The notes: a model not told the origin generated them from the sequence alone. A stretch of DNA of 64,000 nucleotides from Pseudobutyrivibrio sp. OR37 (GCF_900113655.1 NZ_FOQF01000004.1:1-64000), one strand, 5' to 3'; positions 17,229 through 26,258 are shown, numbered from the stretch's first letter. Translations and numbers: made by a program.

Positions 17229-19169
17229 TTATTTGATATCTTTGTCGCCAGAATTAGACTTCTTCTTTTCGTATGCGATAGTACCACTTACTACAGCAAT
17301 GATTACAAGAAGCCACCACCACCAAGAGCGCTGGAAGAAGTTCTTCTTAACCTCGCCTGACTCAGGAACCTTAGGATCTTCAACCTTGATTTCTTCCTGT
17401 TCCTCAACCTTTTCAGTAGACTTTGAAGCACTAGGTGTGCTTGGCTCTACTGCTAATGGTGTATCTTCATCATCAATAGTAACAGGTGTAACTGTTCTTC
17501 TTGATCTTCTGGCTGGCTGTTCTGGACCTGCCAAAGGAACTGGTGTTACCTCTGGTATTGTGGTTGGGTCATAGTTAACTGGAACTATGTTTGATGGACC
17601 AGGTGTTGGTGCAGGATTTGGTCCTGGGTTTGGATTTGGGTTTGGATTAGGATTTGGGTTTGGTCTAGGGTCTGGTGTTGGACCAGGTGTAGGACCAGGT
17701 GTTGGTGTCCACTCATAAACCTTCTGCATAAAATTGTATGTTGTGCCAACAATATTAATATGGAATGTATATGAATGTGTTGTGTATTCTGTTGGCAGTT
17801 CCAAATGATTTACATTAGCATAAGCTTTTGTATAATATCTTCCTACTGCAGTAGATAAATATGTTTCATCCTTTACTTCATGCGTAAATCCTAAAGCTGC
17901 ATAGCCCTCTTGTATTGGACTGATTTCCTCATTTTCAAGCTGTCTTGAAGGATCATTGAATGCTAAAGCAAGTGCTAAACCTGAAGTATTCTCCTGTGCA
18001 AGTCTAAGAGTCTTTTCAAAAAATTCTTTTCTGTAAGCAGCTAGCTGTGATTCTCTTGATTCTATATCTACATCAGAAAGTACTCCATTTACGTACTGGT
18101 ATTTAACCTTTGTTGTAATGTTGATTACATTCTGAATGAACTTTCCATCCTTATCAAAGTATGAAACAACTGTAGCATCACCTTCAGCAATTAAGTTCTC
18201 TACTGTTGGGCTCTCTACGCCATTTTTATCAACAAATGTTTTTGATGGCTGATTTACAGTATTATAATCTTTCTTCAATGTATCCTCATCCATTAGAATA
18301 ATACATGAAGTTGATACTTTTTTCTTCTGCTCTTCTGTAAGTGTAGGCTCAATTCTCTTGAATGCATCCTCAAGGTAATACTGTCCGTTAACATAGTAAC
18401 GTCTAACAGCCTTGCCACTTGCAATAAGCTTTTCCATTTCTTCATCTAACCCAGCGACCTTAGTTGGCTCTTCATTTATTGTATCTTCAGATTCACCAGT
18501 AATAATCTTAACATCAGAATCATTAAAATCATATCGAGCCTCTTCAGTAGAAATTGTAACTGCTGAAGTTATAGGATCAATCTTGTAGCAATAGTGTCCA
18601 ACTATCTGATTTCCGTCTGCATCTGTATATGATACTCTTACGGAATCACTATCCATTCTTTCAACTTTGATGTCCTCTACACCAAGATTAGACTTTATAA
18701 TATTCTTGATGTTTTCATCAGAATCACCTGCGTTAATAACAGTCTTTTCTGTTGGATTAAGAAGAGGATCTACCATGCCCGCAATATCATTCTGGGCATC
18801 GTTCATCTCATTTACTAGCTCATCATAAAGCTCAAGCTCTTTTTCAGACACCATGCCTTTAGCAATTGCTTCATCAACATTAGGAATATCCCTAGATGTT
18901 GGTATAGATGGCATTGTAGAAGGAGCACTTGCTAAAAGAGCATTGTTTTCACTGCTTCCAGCTTCATCAGTATTTTCATTCTCAGCGACCATTGAATTAT
19001 CGATATTAGCTCCATTATTCTGGGCAACATCTACTAGCTCCTGAGCCCCTTCAGCTTGTGTAACAGGCTCTTGAGAAGGCTCTGCTGCAAGTGCAGTCAT
19101 ATTCATCGAACTTGCAAGAGTTACTGCTGAAAGACCAAGTGTCATCGATTTAACAACCTTATTTTTCAT
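17229..19169 (-). CDS. Secreted surface protein with Pro-rich stalk and C-terminal membrane anchor
   Basis: 646 aa. It has a signal peptide (residues 1-28, ending around ALAAEP), a low-complexity acidic/Asn linker (30-85), then a long mixed domain (about 90-480). A Pro-rich stalk follows (about 485-530) built of PTPGP/PNPNP repeats. The C-terminus is a hydrophobic segment WWWWLLVIIAVVSGTIAYE preceded by FFQRS and followed by KKK, a stop-transfer anchor. No LPXTG sorting motif is seen, so it should be membrane-held and reach through the wall. The folded part shares the pattern SY-x-D-x-DGN ... Y-x-D-x-x-T-x-x-x-x-I with the 793-aa neighbour. A LytTR-like direct-repeat element lies about 100 bp upstream at 19266-19297. 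Function unknown; adhesion or wall binding is plausible. Confidence 0.7.
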   Translation of the reverse strand: MKNKVVKSMTLGLSAVTLASSMNMTALAAEPSQEPVTQAEGAQELVDVAQNNGANIDNSMVAENENTDEAGSSENNALLASAPSTMPSIPTSRDIPNVDEAIAKGMVSEKELELYDELVNEMNDAQNDIAGMVDPLLNPTEKTVINAGDSDENIKNIIKSNLGVEDIKVERMDSDSVRVSYTDADGNQIVGHYCYKIDPITSAVTISTEEARYDFNDSDVKIITGESEDTINEEPTKVAGLDEEMEKLIASGKAVRRYYVNGQYYLEDAFKRIEPTLTEEQKKKVSTSCIILMDEDTLKKDYNTVNQPSKTFVDKNGVESPTVENLIAEGDATVVSYFDKDGKFIQNVINITTKVKYQYVNGVLSDVDIESRESQLAAYRKEFFEKTLRLAQENTSGLALALAFNDPSRQLENEEISPIQEGYAALGFTHEVKDETYLSTAVGRYYTKAYANVNHLELPTEYTTHSYTFHINIVGTTYNFMQKVYEWTPTPGPTPGPTPDPRPNPNPNPNPNPNPGPNPAPTPGPSNIVPVNYDPTTIPEVTPVPLAGPEQPARRSRRTVTPVTIDDEDTPLAVEPSTPSASKSTEKVEEQEEIKVEDPKVPESGEVKKNFFQRSWWWWLLVIIAVVSGTIAYEKKKSNSGDKDIK

Positions 19170-19265
19170 CTCTATTCCCTTTCTACAAAATGATTAAAAA
19201 TAATATATAAAATATTTGAATTCTCCAACTATCAATTTAACATTTTCTATACTCAGATACAAGAA

Positions 19266-19297
19266 TTTGGCAAGAACGTCAAAAATCTGGCAAGAAG
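19266..19297. promoter_or_regulatory. Direct-repeat regulatory element A (LytTR-type candidate)
   Basis: TGGCAAG occurs at 19268-19274 and again at 19288-19294, exactly 20 bp apart. The whole 32-bp block is almost identical to element B at 21871-21902. It lies about 100 bp upstream of the 646-aa gene start. The two-turn spacing of direct repeats is characteristic of LytTR-regulator sites, and a LytTR gene is at 21924-22637. A possible -10 (TATAGA on the minus strand) follows 14 bases after the proximal repeat. Confidence 0.6.
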
Positions 19298-19325
19298 TGT
19301 TACAGATTATAATTCGCACACCATA

Positions 19326-19357
19326 CAAAAAATAGGGTTGACTAATCGTCAACCCTA
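19326..19357 (-). terminator. Rho-independent terminator after the 793-aa gene
   Basis: A 10-bp perfect stem, TAGGGTTGAC (19333-19342) with GTCAACCCTA (19348-19357), followed on the minus strand by a T-rich run. It lies 59 bases after the stop. Confidence 0.85.
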
Positions 19358-19415
19358 GTAATTTTAAGTAATTATGACCTCTTCCTGACCAAACAATGAA
19401 ATTGTCAGCAAGAAT

Positions 19416-21797
19416 CTATGAATTTAATTTATCAAGAAGTTTGATAGCTGCCCTGTGTTTTGCCTCAAGGACTGCTACGCCAATACCTGCTGTGGAAACT
19501 CCAGCAAGCCCTACAAACCACTTTCCTCTGGCCAAAAGCCCAGCGACTGTAATACCTGTAGGTGTTTCCTCCTCTGGGATAGTGACTACCTGAGGTAATT
19601 CTTCGGCTATCTCTGGAGCATCCTCCTCAAGCGCTGCTGCATCATCGCCTGCGCCGAAGCCGCCATCTGCCGAGCTATTGTTGTTTATAATAGGATTTAC
19701 AACGTCTTCCTTTTCAAGCTCTTCTTCCAATTCTTCATCAAGCACCTCATCCGGGATGAGATTGACGATTTCCTGAATAGGCTGATTAATAGCTGGAACT
19801 ATAGGTATAGCTGTAAATCTATTATTGTATGAAACCTTTGCTTGATTAAGTAATTCTTTTGCTTGAATCAAGTTTTCCTTTGCGGAATCCATTTTAAGCT
19901 TGGCTTTTTCAAGCTTGGCCTCAAGGGCTGCCTGCTTAGCTGCCGTAGCTATATCATCAGCTCCATTAAGAGCCGCCACACTATTCTGAAGGCTGATTAC
20001 CCTTGACTTGGCATCAGCGTAATCTGCTCTTGCCTTGCTAACCTCTGACAATAATCTTGCATAATCAGAAAGCTGTGTTCTAACTGAAGCTATATGGGCA
20101 ACGTATGCCTTTTCATTACTTTCAAAAAGTGCCTTGCCTTCATTAATGTGTCTTTCGAAAAGCTGGGCATATTTTGAATATTCCTTGATAGAAAGATTGC
20201 TGCTGTTTTCGTAATCTATTCCAGCGGCTCCTCTTTTTGCTGCAGCCTCTTTTGTAACTGCTGCTATAGCATCTGCATAGGAAGAATATTCCTTGCTTGA
20301 GGCAGCCTCAGAAAGAGCATATTCTCTCACATATCGTACAATGCCCATTCTATATTCAGCAGCTGTGCTGATAACACGCTTGCCTGAACCTGCTAATCTA
20401 TTAACCAAAGACTGATAGCTTTCTTTAGTCATAACCGGATAATAAACTTCAACCTGGTCGTAAAAGATATTGTATTTAAGATTCAATGCATAATGAACTA
20501 ACAGTGGTGTCTTTGTGCCTTCTTTATATTGGATATCTGTATTGTAGTAGAATGGATTATCAACGTAATTTTCTGCCACTGCAGCCTTACCCTGAGCTAT
20601 TGCTTTGGCATCAGAATAATTAATATATGAAATAGTTCCATAATAACTGGCTTCCTGCTTGTATCTAGGAATATAGAAGCCTGTAGCAGTCCAATACTTT
20701 CCTATTTCGATTCGATTGTTTTCTAATTCAGAGGCCTGATCTTTTGTGATGCGCACAACCTGTCCATTGGCATCTGTATATTCATAATAAAGCTTGTTAT
20801 CGTACAGGCTGATTTCGCCAGTAGCTTTATCCACATCATATCCATAATCTGCTGTGACTGTTCGCAGGATATTGCCATTTTCATCCACAACATCGTAAGA
20901 AATAGAAACAAATTTATCATTTGAAGCCAATACCTGGAACTGGGAAATCTGCTGGCCGTCTTTTAGCTCTTTATTAGGGATGTAGTAGTATTTGACTACA
21001 GTCTCAACATAGGCAGTAACATCGGCGTGATTATCCTCGGCAGCAATGAGTGCCTCGGCACCTGCATCCACAAGTCCCTGTCTGGCAGCCTCTAATTCTG
21101 CCTGCATCTTTTGTAATTTTGCTTCGGCCTCTGATAGGGAAGCTTCAGCTTCACCTAAATCATTAAGTGCCTTTTCTTTATTGGAATTGTAAGCGGCTAC
21201 GGCTGTTTGATAGTCTTCCTTTGCCGCAACGAAATCGTTAAGAGCTTTATTATAAGATGCTTCAGCATCCTCGAAATCATTTGATGCCTGTTCAACAGTC
21301 TTTTCAGCATCAGCTATAAGTGTCTCGGCGTCATTCTTTGAGGTATTTTTATCCACAACTGCTTCAGCTGCTTTGTTGGCTTCCTCGTAAGCCTCTTTAG
21401 CACTATTATCTATAGTTTCGGACTTTTCATCAGCATCTGAGATAATGCCTTCCTGCTGTCCTACTGCCCCATCCATAGCCTGCTTTGATTTATCGATATT
21501 TGATACAGCTTCTGCTGCGTCCTTTATATCTTCCTGTGCTTCAGTAGCTTCAGGGATATCTGTATTATTTACATTATCTGGGATTGTTTCTTCTATAGAT
21601 TCAGAAAGAGCATTGGCATCTTCAGAAACAGCAGCTTCGTCATCATAAATGATTTCTTCGACAGGGGCATTTGAGGAGACGCCAAAAAGGCTTTCAGATT
21701 CATCTGAAGCCTCAGCCTGCACTGGAACTGCTACCATGCCAGTTAATGAAATTGTCGACAAGCCACATGCTATGACTCTAGCCGAACTGTACTTCAT
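19416..21797 (-). CDS. Secreted coiled-coil surface protein with C-terminal membrane anchor
   Basis: 793 aa with a signal peptide (residues 1-28, ending VPVQAEA) and an acidic low-complexity region (30-75). A long Ala/Glu/Lys heptad-rich coiled coil spans about 75-250 with repeated EA-EA, NKAAEAV and KNDAETL units. A folded region follows (about 255-500) containing the SYDVVDENGNILRTVTADYG strand pair, then a second coiled coil (about 565-685). An acidic linker and a C-terminal hydrophobic segment (about 745-775) end the protein. No LPXTG motif is present. The architecture resembles rod-like surface adhesins. Element B lies about 75-105 bp upstream of the start, implying co-regulation with the 646-aa protein. 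A separate terminator follows (19326-19357). Ligand unknown. Confidence 0.72.
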   Translation of the reverse strand: MKYSSARVIACGLSTISLTGMVAVPVQAEASDESESLFGVSSNAPVEEIIYDDEAAVSEDANALSESIEETIPDNVNNTDIPEATEAQEDIKDAAEAVSNIDKSKQAMDGAVGQQEGIISDADEKSETIDNSAKEAYEEANKAAEAVVDKNTSKNDAETLIADAEKTVEQASNDFEDAEASYNKALNDFVAAKEDYQTAVAAYNSNKEKALNDLGEAEASLSEAEAKLQKMQAELEAARQGLVDAGAEALIAAEDNHADVTAYVETVVKYYYIPNKELKDGQQISQFQVLASNDKFVSISYDVVDENGNILRTVTADYGYDVDKATGEISLYDNKLYYEYTDANGQVVRITKDQASELENNRIEIGKYWTATGFYIPRYKQEASYYGTISYINYSDAKAIAQGKAAVAENYVDNPFYYNTDIQYKEGTKTPLLVHYALNLKYNIFYDQVEVYYPVMTKESYQSLVNRLAGSGKRVISTAAEYRMGIVRYVREYALSEAASSKEYSSYADAIAAVTKEAAAKRGAAGIDYENSSNLSIKEYSKYAQLFERHINEGKALFESNEKAYVAHIASVRTQLSDYARLLSEVSKARADYADAKSRVISLQNSVAALNGADDIATAAKQAALEAKLEKAKLKMDSAKENLIQAKELLNQAKVSYNNRFTAIPIVPAINQPIQEIVNLIPDEVLDEELEEELEKEDVVNPIINNNSSADGGFGAGDDAAALEEDAPEIAEELPQVVTIPEEETPTGITVAGLLARGKWFVGLAGVSTAGIGVAVLEAKHRAAIKLLDKLNS

Positions 21798-21849
21798 AAC
21801 CTATTACCCTTTCATAATTTACCTACTACTCTCATAATAGATTAACAGA

Positions 21850-21916
21850 AAAAAAGCCAGACGCAATAGTTTTGGCAAGATTGTCTAAAATCTGGCAAAA
21901 ACTATTGCGTCTGGCT
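21850..21916 (-). terminator. Terminator after the LytTR regulator gene
   Basis: A stem of about 22 bp (arms 21856-21877 and 21894-21915, one mismatch region) is followed on the minus strand by seven T. It lies 8 bases after the regulator stop. The regulatory element B occupies its loop and inner arms. Confidence 0.8.
21871..21902. promoter_or_regulatory. Direct-repeat regulatory element B (LytTR-type candidate)
   Basis: TGGCAAG at 21873-21879 and TGGCAA at 21893-21898, again 20 bp apart. The 32-bp block matches element A at 27 or more positions by eye. It is upstream of the 793-aa surface gene and inside the terminator hairpin of the regulator gene. On the minus strand a TATTAT -10-like hexamer lies closer to the start without a good -35, consistent with activator dependence. 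Confidence 0.6.
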
Positions 21917-21923
21917 CTGGTAT

Positions 21924-22637
21924 TTATTGGTTATTGTATTTATATTCATCAATGGTTTGGATAAGCTCGTTCATCTTTCTTGTGGATATCGGGTAGGCAC
22001 TCTTATCTGTCATAAATACCTCATTTCCCTCGATATAATCGATGAAATCCATATTTATAATGATTCCTCTATTTATGATGATAAATCTCTTATCTGCCCC
22101 AGTCATCTCCAAAAATTCGCCTGATGTCAAGCGGGCTCTGATCAATGTGCCTTCTTCCTTTTTTATCTCCAAATAATGGCCATCTGTTGTAATCGCTATA
22201 ATGTTTTTCAGCATTACGCGTTCGTCCCTGCCTGCATTTGAGACTTTAATAAAGGCTGTATCAAGTGGTGTGTGCTCGAGTATCTCAGTAAACACCTGAT
22301 TTATTCTTTCCATTGTAAATGGCTTTGTTACATAATCGAAAGCATGCAATGAGAATGCATCTGGATAATGGCCGTCCGATGCTGTTAGAAAAATCAAGAA
22401 GGTTCTTTCTGTCCTACGTCTCAAGGTCTTTGCCGTTTCAATCCCGTCCATGCCAGGCATATAGATATCCATGAATACGATATCATACCTTTTTTCTGAT
22501 AGTGCATCTATAAATTCCTGACCACCAGAAAACTCTTCCACAACTATCTGAATTTCCTTATTTTTCGCAAGCTTTTCAACCATAACCTTAAGCTGCATGC
22601 GAAACATACTTTCATCATCAATAACTGCTACTCTCAT
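21924..22637 (-). CDS. LytTR-family response regulator
   Basis: 237-aa cytoplasmic transcription factor. Residues 1-120 form a receiver domain with the acidic VIDDE pocket, the phosphoacceptor Asp in IVFMDIYMPGMDG, the conserved Thr/Ser of FLTASD and the Lys of YVTKPF. Residues about 135-235 form a LytTR DNA-binding domain (VMLKNIIAITTDGHYLEIK, SGEFLEMTGA, FIIINRGIIINMDFI). Such regulators bind pairs of direct repeats about two helical turns apart, matching elements A and B next door. GGGGAG supports ATG 22637; the frame opens earlier at 22682 without support. It is divergent from a hybrid histidine kinase gene, its likely partner. Confidence 0.9.
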   Translation of the reverse strand: MRVAVIDDESMFRMQLKVMVEKLAKNKEIQIVVEEFSGGQEFIDALSEKRYDIVFMDIYMPGMDGIETAKTLRRRTERTFLIFLTASDGHYPDAFSLHAFDYVTKPFTMERINQVFTEILEHTPLDTAFIKVSNAGRDERVMLKNIIAITTDGHYLEIKKEEGTLIRARLTSGEFLEMTGADKRFIIINRGIIINMDFIDYIEGNEVFMTDKSAYPISTRKMNELIQTIDEYKYNNQ

Positions 22638-22721
22638 ACTCGCTCCCCTTAGTAAAACGACCTTTTTTAAATAATACCACAATTTAAGTATATTGATAAT
22701 GAAAATCAGAAAATTATTTTA

Positions 22722-22727
22722 TATAAT
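22722..22727 (+). promoter_or_regulatory. Perfect -10 hexamer immediately upstream of the hybrid kinase start
   Basis: TATAAT ends 6 bases before ATG 22734, where transcription would be expected to begin, so the message could be leaderless. A TTGATA at 22693-22698 is too far (23 bp) for a standard -35. No ribosome-binding site is visible before the start. Confidence 0.4.
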
Positions 22728-22733
22728 ATGTGT

Positions 22734-25370
22734 ATGAAAATATTTTTAGACCATATCCTATATATTAATATCATTTTACTTATGTCGGGAGCTGTTTCAA
22801 TCCAGCTTGGTGTTGTTTTTTTGAAACGAGAAAAACACACCCATGGTTTTTTCAAATACTCAGTTTTCCTTCTTGCTTTCGGAAATGGGCTTTGCCTTAC
22901 TGGGTATTCCATTATGTCCATCAGCCCCAGCCTTCATCTGGCCTATATCTTTAGAGTTATAGGCTTAATTGGCATAGATATTTATCTGGTTGCAGAAATA
23001 ATGCTGATAACCAGCTGCCTAAAATTCAGTAAGATTGCAGAGTACTCCATTGTCACCATTGCATTTATCGCAGCATTCTTCGATATTTTAATCTATGGAC
23101 ATCCTGAGACCGATCATTTTATCAGATATAACGATTTCACAAGCTATGTCCGCTCAGATCCTTACAGACATATTTTCCACTACACATATTTAATAATCCT
23201 AACCTTCTGCTTGATAATTATCAGCATTGTTTGGGCGCTAAATTCCAAATATCGTCGTGAGAAAAGGCTGATATTCTATACTTTTGTTTCCAATACCATT
23301 CTAGCCCTTTCCACCATTCCAGATTTGATAAAAATATATGTAGATATTTCCTTTGCTCATATTTTTTATTGCTGTGGAATATGTATTGCCTTTATGGTAT
23401 TTTACACTGCTGCAAACAGCTATATGGCATTCTATATCACTGTAAATAGTATCAGTAAAGATATTTTTTCAACTCTGGCCGCAGGACTATTAGTCTTTGA
23501 CACTAATTACCACCTGAATCTTTCCAACGAATACGCCAATAAGCTGCTTGGTCTGGATAAAGAGCCTCAGCGAATCCGTCTAAAGGAAATCTTCACTTTA
23601 AAAAGCGGTGAGCCACTGAAGATGTTTGAAAAAGCTACGGAAGGCTTTGCTATTGATTATAGATTGACCTCTGAGGTTACAAAAAAAGTAGTACTTGTTA
23701 ATTTCTCCTGCAAAATGGATAAGAACAACGAGCCAATGTGTTACATCCTGGTAGCCACGGATCTTACAGAAGAAAACAGACTGGTACAGGAGGCACAGGC
23801 TGCTAACGAGGCCAAATCTCAATTTATTAGTAATATCTCCCATGAAATACGAACTCCTATCAACATCATCACCGGTATGGACGAGCTTATTTGCAGAGAG
23901 TGCACTGATAAAACCATTTTAAAATATGCTGAAAATATTAATATCGCCTCTAAAAATCTGGCATCGCTAATCAACGATATATTAGATTTTTCAAAGATAG
24001 AATCTGGAAAGCTTGAGATTATTTCTAATGAATATCAACTGAAAACAGTCATTAACGACTGCTACAACATGTTCATTAATCTTGCAGCCTCCAAGAATCA
24101 AACCCTGTCTATAAAGTGCGATACTCATATTCCTAGAAAGCTTGAGGGTGATGAGGTTCGACTTAAGCAAATTCTTTCAAACCTGCTGTCAAACGCTGTT
24201 AAATACACTCCTGATGGTGGGGATATTGTTGTAAATGTAGGCTACAAAAAAGCCTCTGAGGACACACTCATTCTTGTAATATCTGTAGTAGATAATGGTA
24301 TAGGTATTAAGGAAGAGGATTTACCACATATTTTTGAAAACTTCCAGCGCTTTGAGCTTTCCCGCAACCGCTCAATCCAAGGTTCAGGACTGGGACTTTC
24401 TATCACTAAAAACCTGGTATCATTACTAAACGGTTATATAAAGGTAGAAAGTGAGTATGGAAAGGGCTCCACCTTTACTGTGGAAATTCCTCAAATTGCC
24501 GTCGATTATACTCCAATCGGTAATATTATGGACGAATACAATAATCCGAAGACAATGCATAAATCAATTTTCACTGCACCTGATGCAAGAATCCTTAGCG
24601 TAGATGATGTGCAGATGAATCTGGATGTAGTCGTTGGTCTTTTAAAGAAAACCAAGATTCAAATCGATTCTGTTTTAAGCGGTGCAGAAGCGTTAAAAAA
24701 GCTTGATGAAACAAAATACGATTTGATTCTTTTAGATCACATGATGCCTGAAATTGACGGCGTAGAAGTGCTGAACAGCTTGAGGGCAAATATGACTTGC
24801 ATAAACAATACCACTCCTGTAATTATGCTTACTGCCAATGCAATGATTGGAGCTGATAAAAACTATTTAAAGATTGGTTTTGACGATTACCTTTCAAAGC
24901 CAATACGTCCGATTGAACTTGAACAAATGCTTATAAAGCACCTGCCTCCTCAGCTTGTTTGTATGGCGCCAGAGGATGAACCAGAGGATAATGTGGTGGA
25001 GATGGTCGGATTAGAAAACAAGCTGAAATCCGCCCTAAGCTTCTTAGATGTAAAGGCTGGTCTTGAGTTTGCAGCCAATGATGAAGATTTCTATAAACAG
25101 ATTCTTAACACCTATATGATTGAAGATAAACGTCCTATGATGGAAAAATACTTCCATGAAAAGGATTGGAGCAATTATCAAATTACAGTTCATTCTTTGA
25201 AGGGAACATCACTTACAATTGGTGCTCCTAAACTGTCAGAAATGGCAAAGTCCTTGGAATTTGCTGTAAAGGAAAACCGTCTTGATTACATCAACGAGCA
25301 CCACTATGAAGTCCTAATGGAATATGGTGATTTATTGAATAAACTAAAGGATGCAATGGAAAATGCCTAA
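22734..25370 (+). CDS. Hybrid sensor histidine kinase with receiver and HPt domains
   Basis: 878-aa membrane sensor. The N-terminal 235 residues hold about seven hydrophobic helices (7TM sensor-like, no large extracellular domain). A PAS-like segment (about 240-345) follows, then HisKA with the phosphoaccepting His in SNISHEIRTP (about residue 370). The HATPase_c domain has an N box (LSNLLSNAVKYT) and G boxes (DNGIGI, GSGLGLS). The receiver has Asp about 668 in LILLDHMMPEIDG. A C-terminal HPt domain has His about 820 in TVHSLKGTS. It therefore carries a complete His-Asp-His relay whose output would be an outside regulator, plausibly the divergent LytTR protein. The start is uncertain: ATG 22734 or 22728, both without a ribosome-binding site. 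A terminator overlaps the stop. Confidence 0.9.
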   Translation: MKIFLDHILYINIILLMSGAVSIQLGVVFLKREKHTHGFFKYSVFLLAFGNGLCLTGYSIMSISPSLHLAYIFRVIGLIGIDIYLVAEIMLITSCLKFSKIAEYSIVTIAFIAAFFDILIYGHPETDHFIRYNDFTSYVRSDPYRHIFHYTYLIILTFCLIIISIVWALNSKYRREKRLIFYTFVSNTILALSTIPDLIKIYVDISFAHIFYCCGICIAFMVFYTAANSYMAFYITVNSISKDIFSTLAAGLLVFDTNYHLNLSNEYANKLLGLDKEPQRIRLKEIFTLKSGEPLKMFEKATEGFAIDYRLTSEVTKKVVLVNFSCKMDKNNEPMCYILVATDLTEENRLVQEAQAANEAKSQFISNISHEIRTPINIITGMDELICRECTDKTILKYAENINIASKNLASLINDILDFSKIESGKLEIISNEYQLKTVINDCYNMFINLAASKNQTLSIKCDTHIPRKLEGDEVRLKQILSNLLSNAVKYTPDGGDIVVNVGYKKASEDTLILVISVVDNGIGIKEEDLPHIFENFQRFELSRNRSIQGSGLGLSITKNLVSLLNGYIKVESEYGKGSTFTVEIPQIAVDYTPIGNIMDEYNNPKTMHKSIFTAPDARILSVDDVQMNLDVVVGLLKKTKIQIDSVLSGAEALKKLDETKYDLILLDHMMPEIDGVEVLNSLRANMTCINNTTPVIMLTANAMIGADKNYLKIGFDDYLSKPIRPIELEQMLIKHLPPQLVCMAPEDEPEDNVVEMVGLENKLKSALSFLDVKAGLEFAANDEDFYKQILNTYMIEDKRPMMEKYFHEKDWSNYQITVHSLKGTSLTIGAPKLSEMAKSLEFAVKENRLDYINEHHYEVLMEYGDLLNKLKDAMENA

Positions 25371-25395
25371 GCGATACCGCTTAGGCATTTTCTTT
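25361..25395. terminator. Bidirectional terminator between hybrid kinase and HAD gene
   Basis: A 13-bp perfect stem, 25361-25373 with 25378-25390, loop ATAC, followed by TTTTCTTT. It includes the kinase stop codon and lies 13 bases from the convergent HAD gene stop. Confidence 0.85.
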
Positions 25396-25402
25396 ATCTT
25401 AT

Positions 25403-26203
25403 CTAATCAATCCATCCTATTTTTTTTAGGCCGTAATAAATTCCATCCTCTTCATTGCTTTTAGTAACATTCCTGATTCGCTCCTTTAATTCAGCTGGGG
25501 CATTTCCCATCAAGAAAGGATTTCCCACAGCTTCAAGCATATCCAAATCATTGTAATGGTCACCAAAGGCTACTGCGTTATTCAAATCGATGTCCCATTT
25601 CTCACAAATAATCTGCACGCTTTTACCTTTAGTTATCCCCTTATTCATAACCTCTACAAGAATATCAGAAGAACGAACGATTGATAAATGCGGAAACTTT
25701 GTTTTAAGCTTTGTTTCAATTTCATCTGTAAGATTAGGATTGCACATACAAAGAAGCTTGCCAACAGGGGCTCCATCTGAGAGCATATCAACAGTTCCTT
25801 CTGTGGCATCCACCTCAACAATAGCTTCTTCCCTGGCTACCCTCTCATCGGCTCTGTTATTAACAATCCAGGAATCCATGGAATAAATATTCCACGTACA
25901 ATCCAGCTTTTCCTGCTCCAGGTAGTTGATAATTGCCACAGCTGTATCCTTTGAAAATCCATTAGAATACAGAATCTCACCATCAACATCGATTATAAGT
26001 GCCCCACTATAGCAAACTATAGGGCAGATAAACTTATATCTTTCAAAAATAGGATAAACCCCTGTTGGTCCTCTCGCGGTAACAATTACAAAAGGAATAT
26101 CCTGATCTTTCAGCTTCTTTATAGCTTCATAGGAGCTTTTTAGCATCCTATGATTATTATCCAGTAAAGTTCCATCTATATCGCAAAAAACTATCTTATT
26201 CAA
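25403..26203 (-). CDS. HAD-superfamily (Cof-type) phosphatase
   Basis: 266-aa cytoplasmic phosphatase of the Cof/YbiV subfamily, acting on sugar phosphates or related small phosphoesters. Motif I is DIDGT (residues 8-12), motif II is VTARG, the motif III Lys lies near NKGITKG, and motif IV is FGDHYNDLDML. A C2-type cap sits between motifs II and III. The start is TTG at 26203 with a GGAGG about 9 bases upstream. It lies downstream of the monosaccharide importer operon but behind a hairpin at 26232-26255, so it may be expressed by read-through or from its own promoter. Substrate unknown. Confidence 0.85.
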   Translation of the reverse strand: MNKIVFCDIDGTLLDNNHRMLKSSYEAIKKLKDQDIPFVIVTARGPTGVYPIFERYKFICPIVCYSGALIIDVDGEILYSNGFSKDTAVAIINYLEQEKLDCTWNIYSMDSWIVNNRADERVAREEAIVEVDATEGTVDMLSDGAPVGKLLCMCNPNLTDEIETKLKTKFPHLSIVRSSDILVEVMNKGITKGKSVQIICEKWDIDLNNAVAFGDHYNDLDMLEAVGNPFLMGNAPAELKERIRNVTKSNEEDGIYYGLKKIGWID

Positions 26204-26231
26204 TCAATCCGCCTCCGCAAGCTAATATATA

Positions 26232-26258
26232 AGGGCAGTGTGGTTACACTGCCCTCTT
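26232..26258 (-). terminator. Hairpin after the sugar importer operon
   Basis: AGGGCAGTG (26232-26240) pairs perfectly with CACTGCCCT (26247-26255). The minus-strand tail is only moderately T-rich (TTATATATT), so termination may be partial. It lies 24 bases after the binding-protein stop. Confidence 0.65.

Noticed and set aside
17600-17710. DNA tandem repeats as a CRISPR or minisatellite
   Set aside because: The repeats are in frame and encode the Pro-rich stalk of the 646-aa surface protein; unit size and absence of spacers exclude CRISPR.
17229-21797. LPXTG sortase substrates
   Set aside because: Neither C-terminus has LPXTG or a clear variant before the hydrophobic segment; they look like simple transmembrane anchors.
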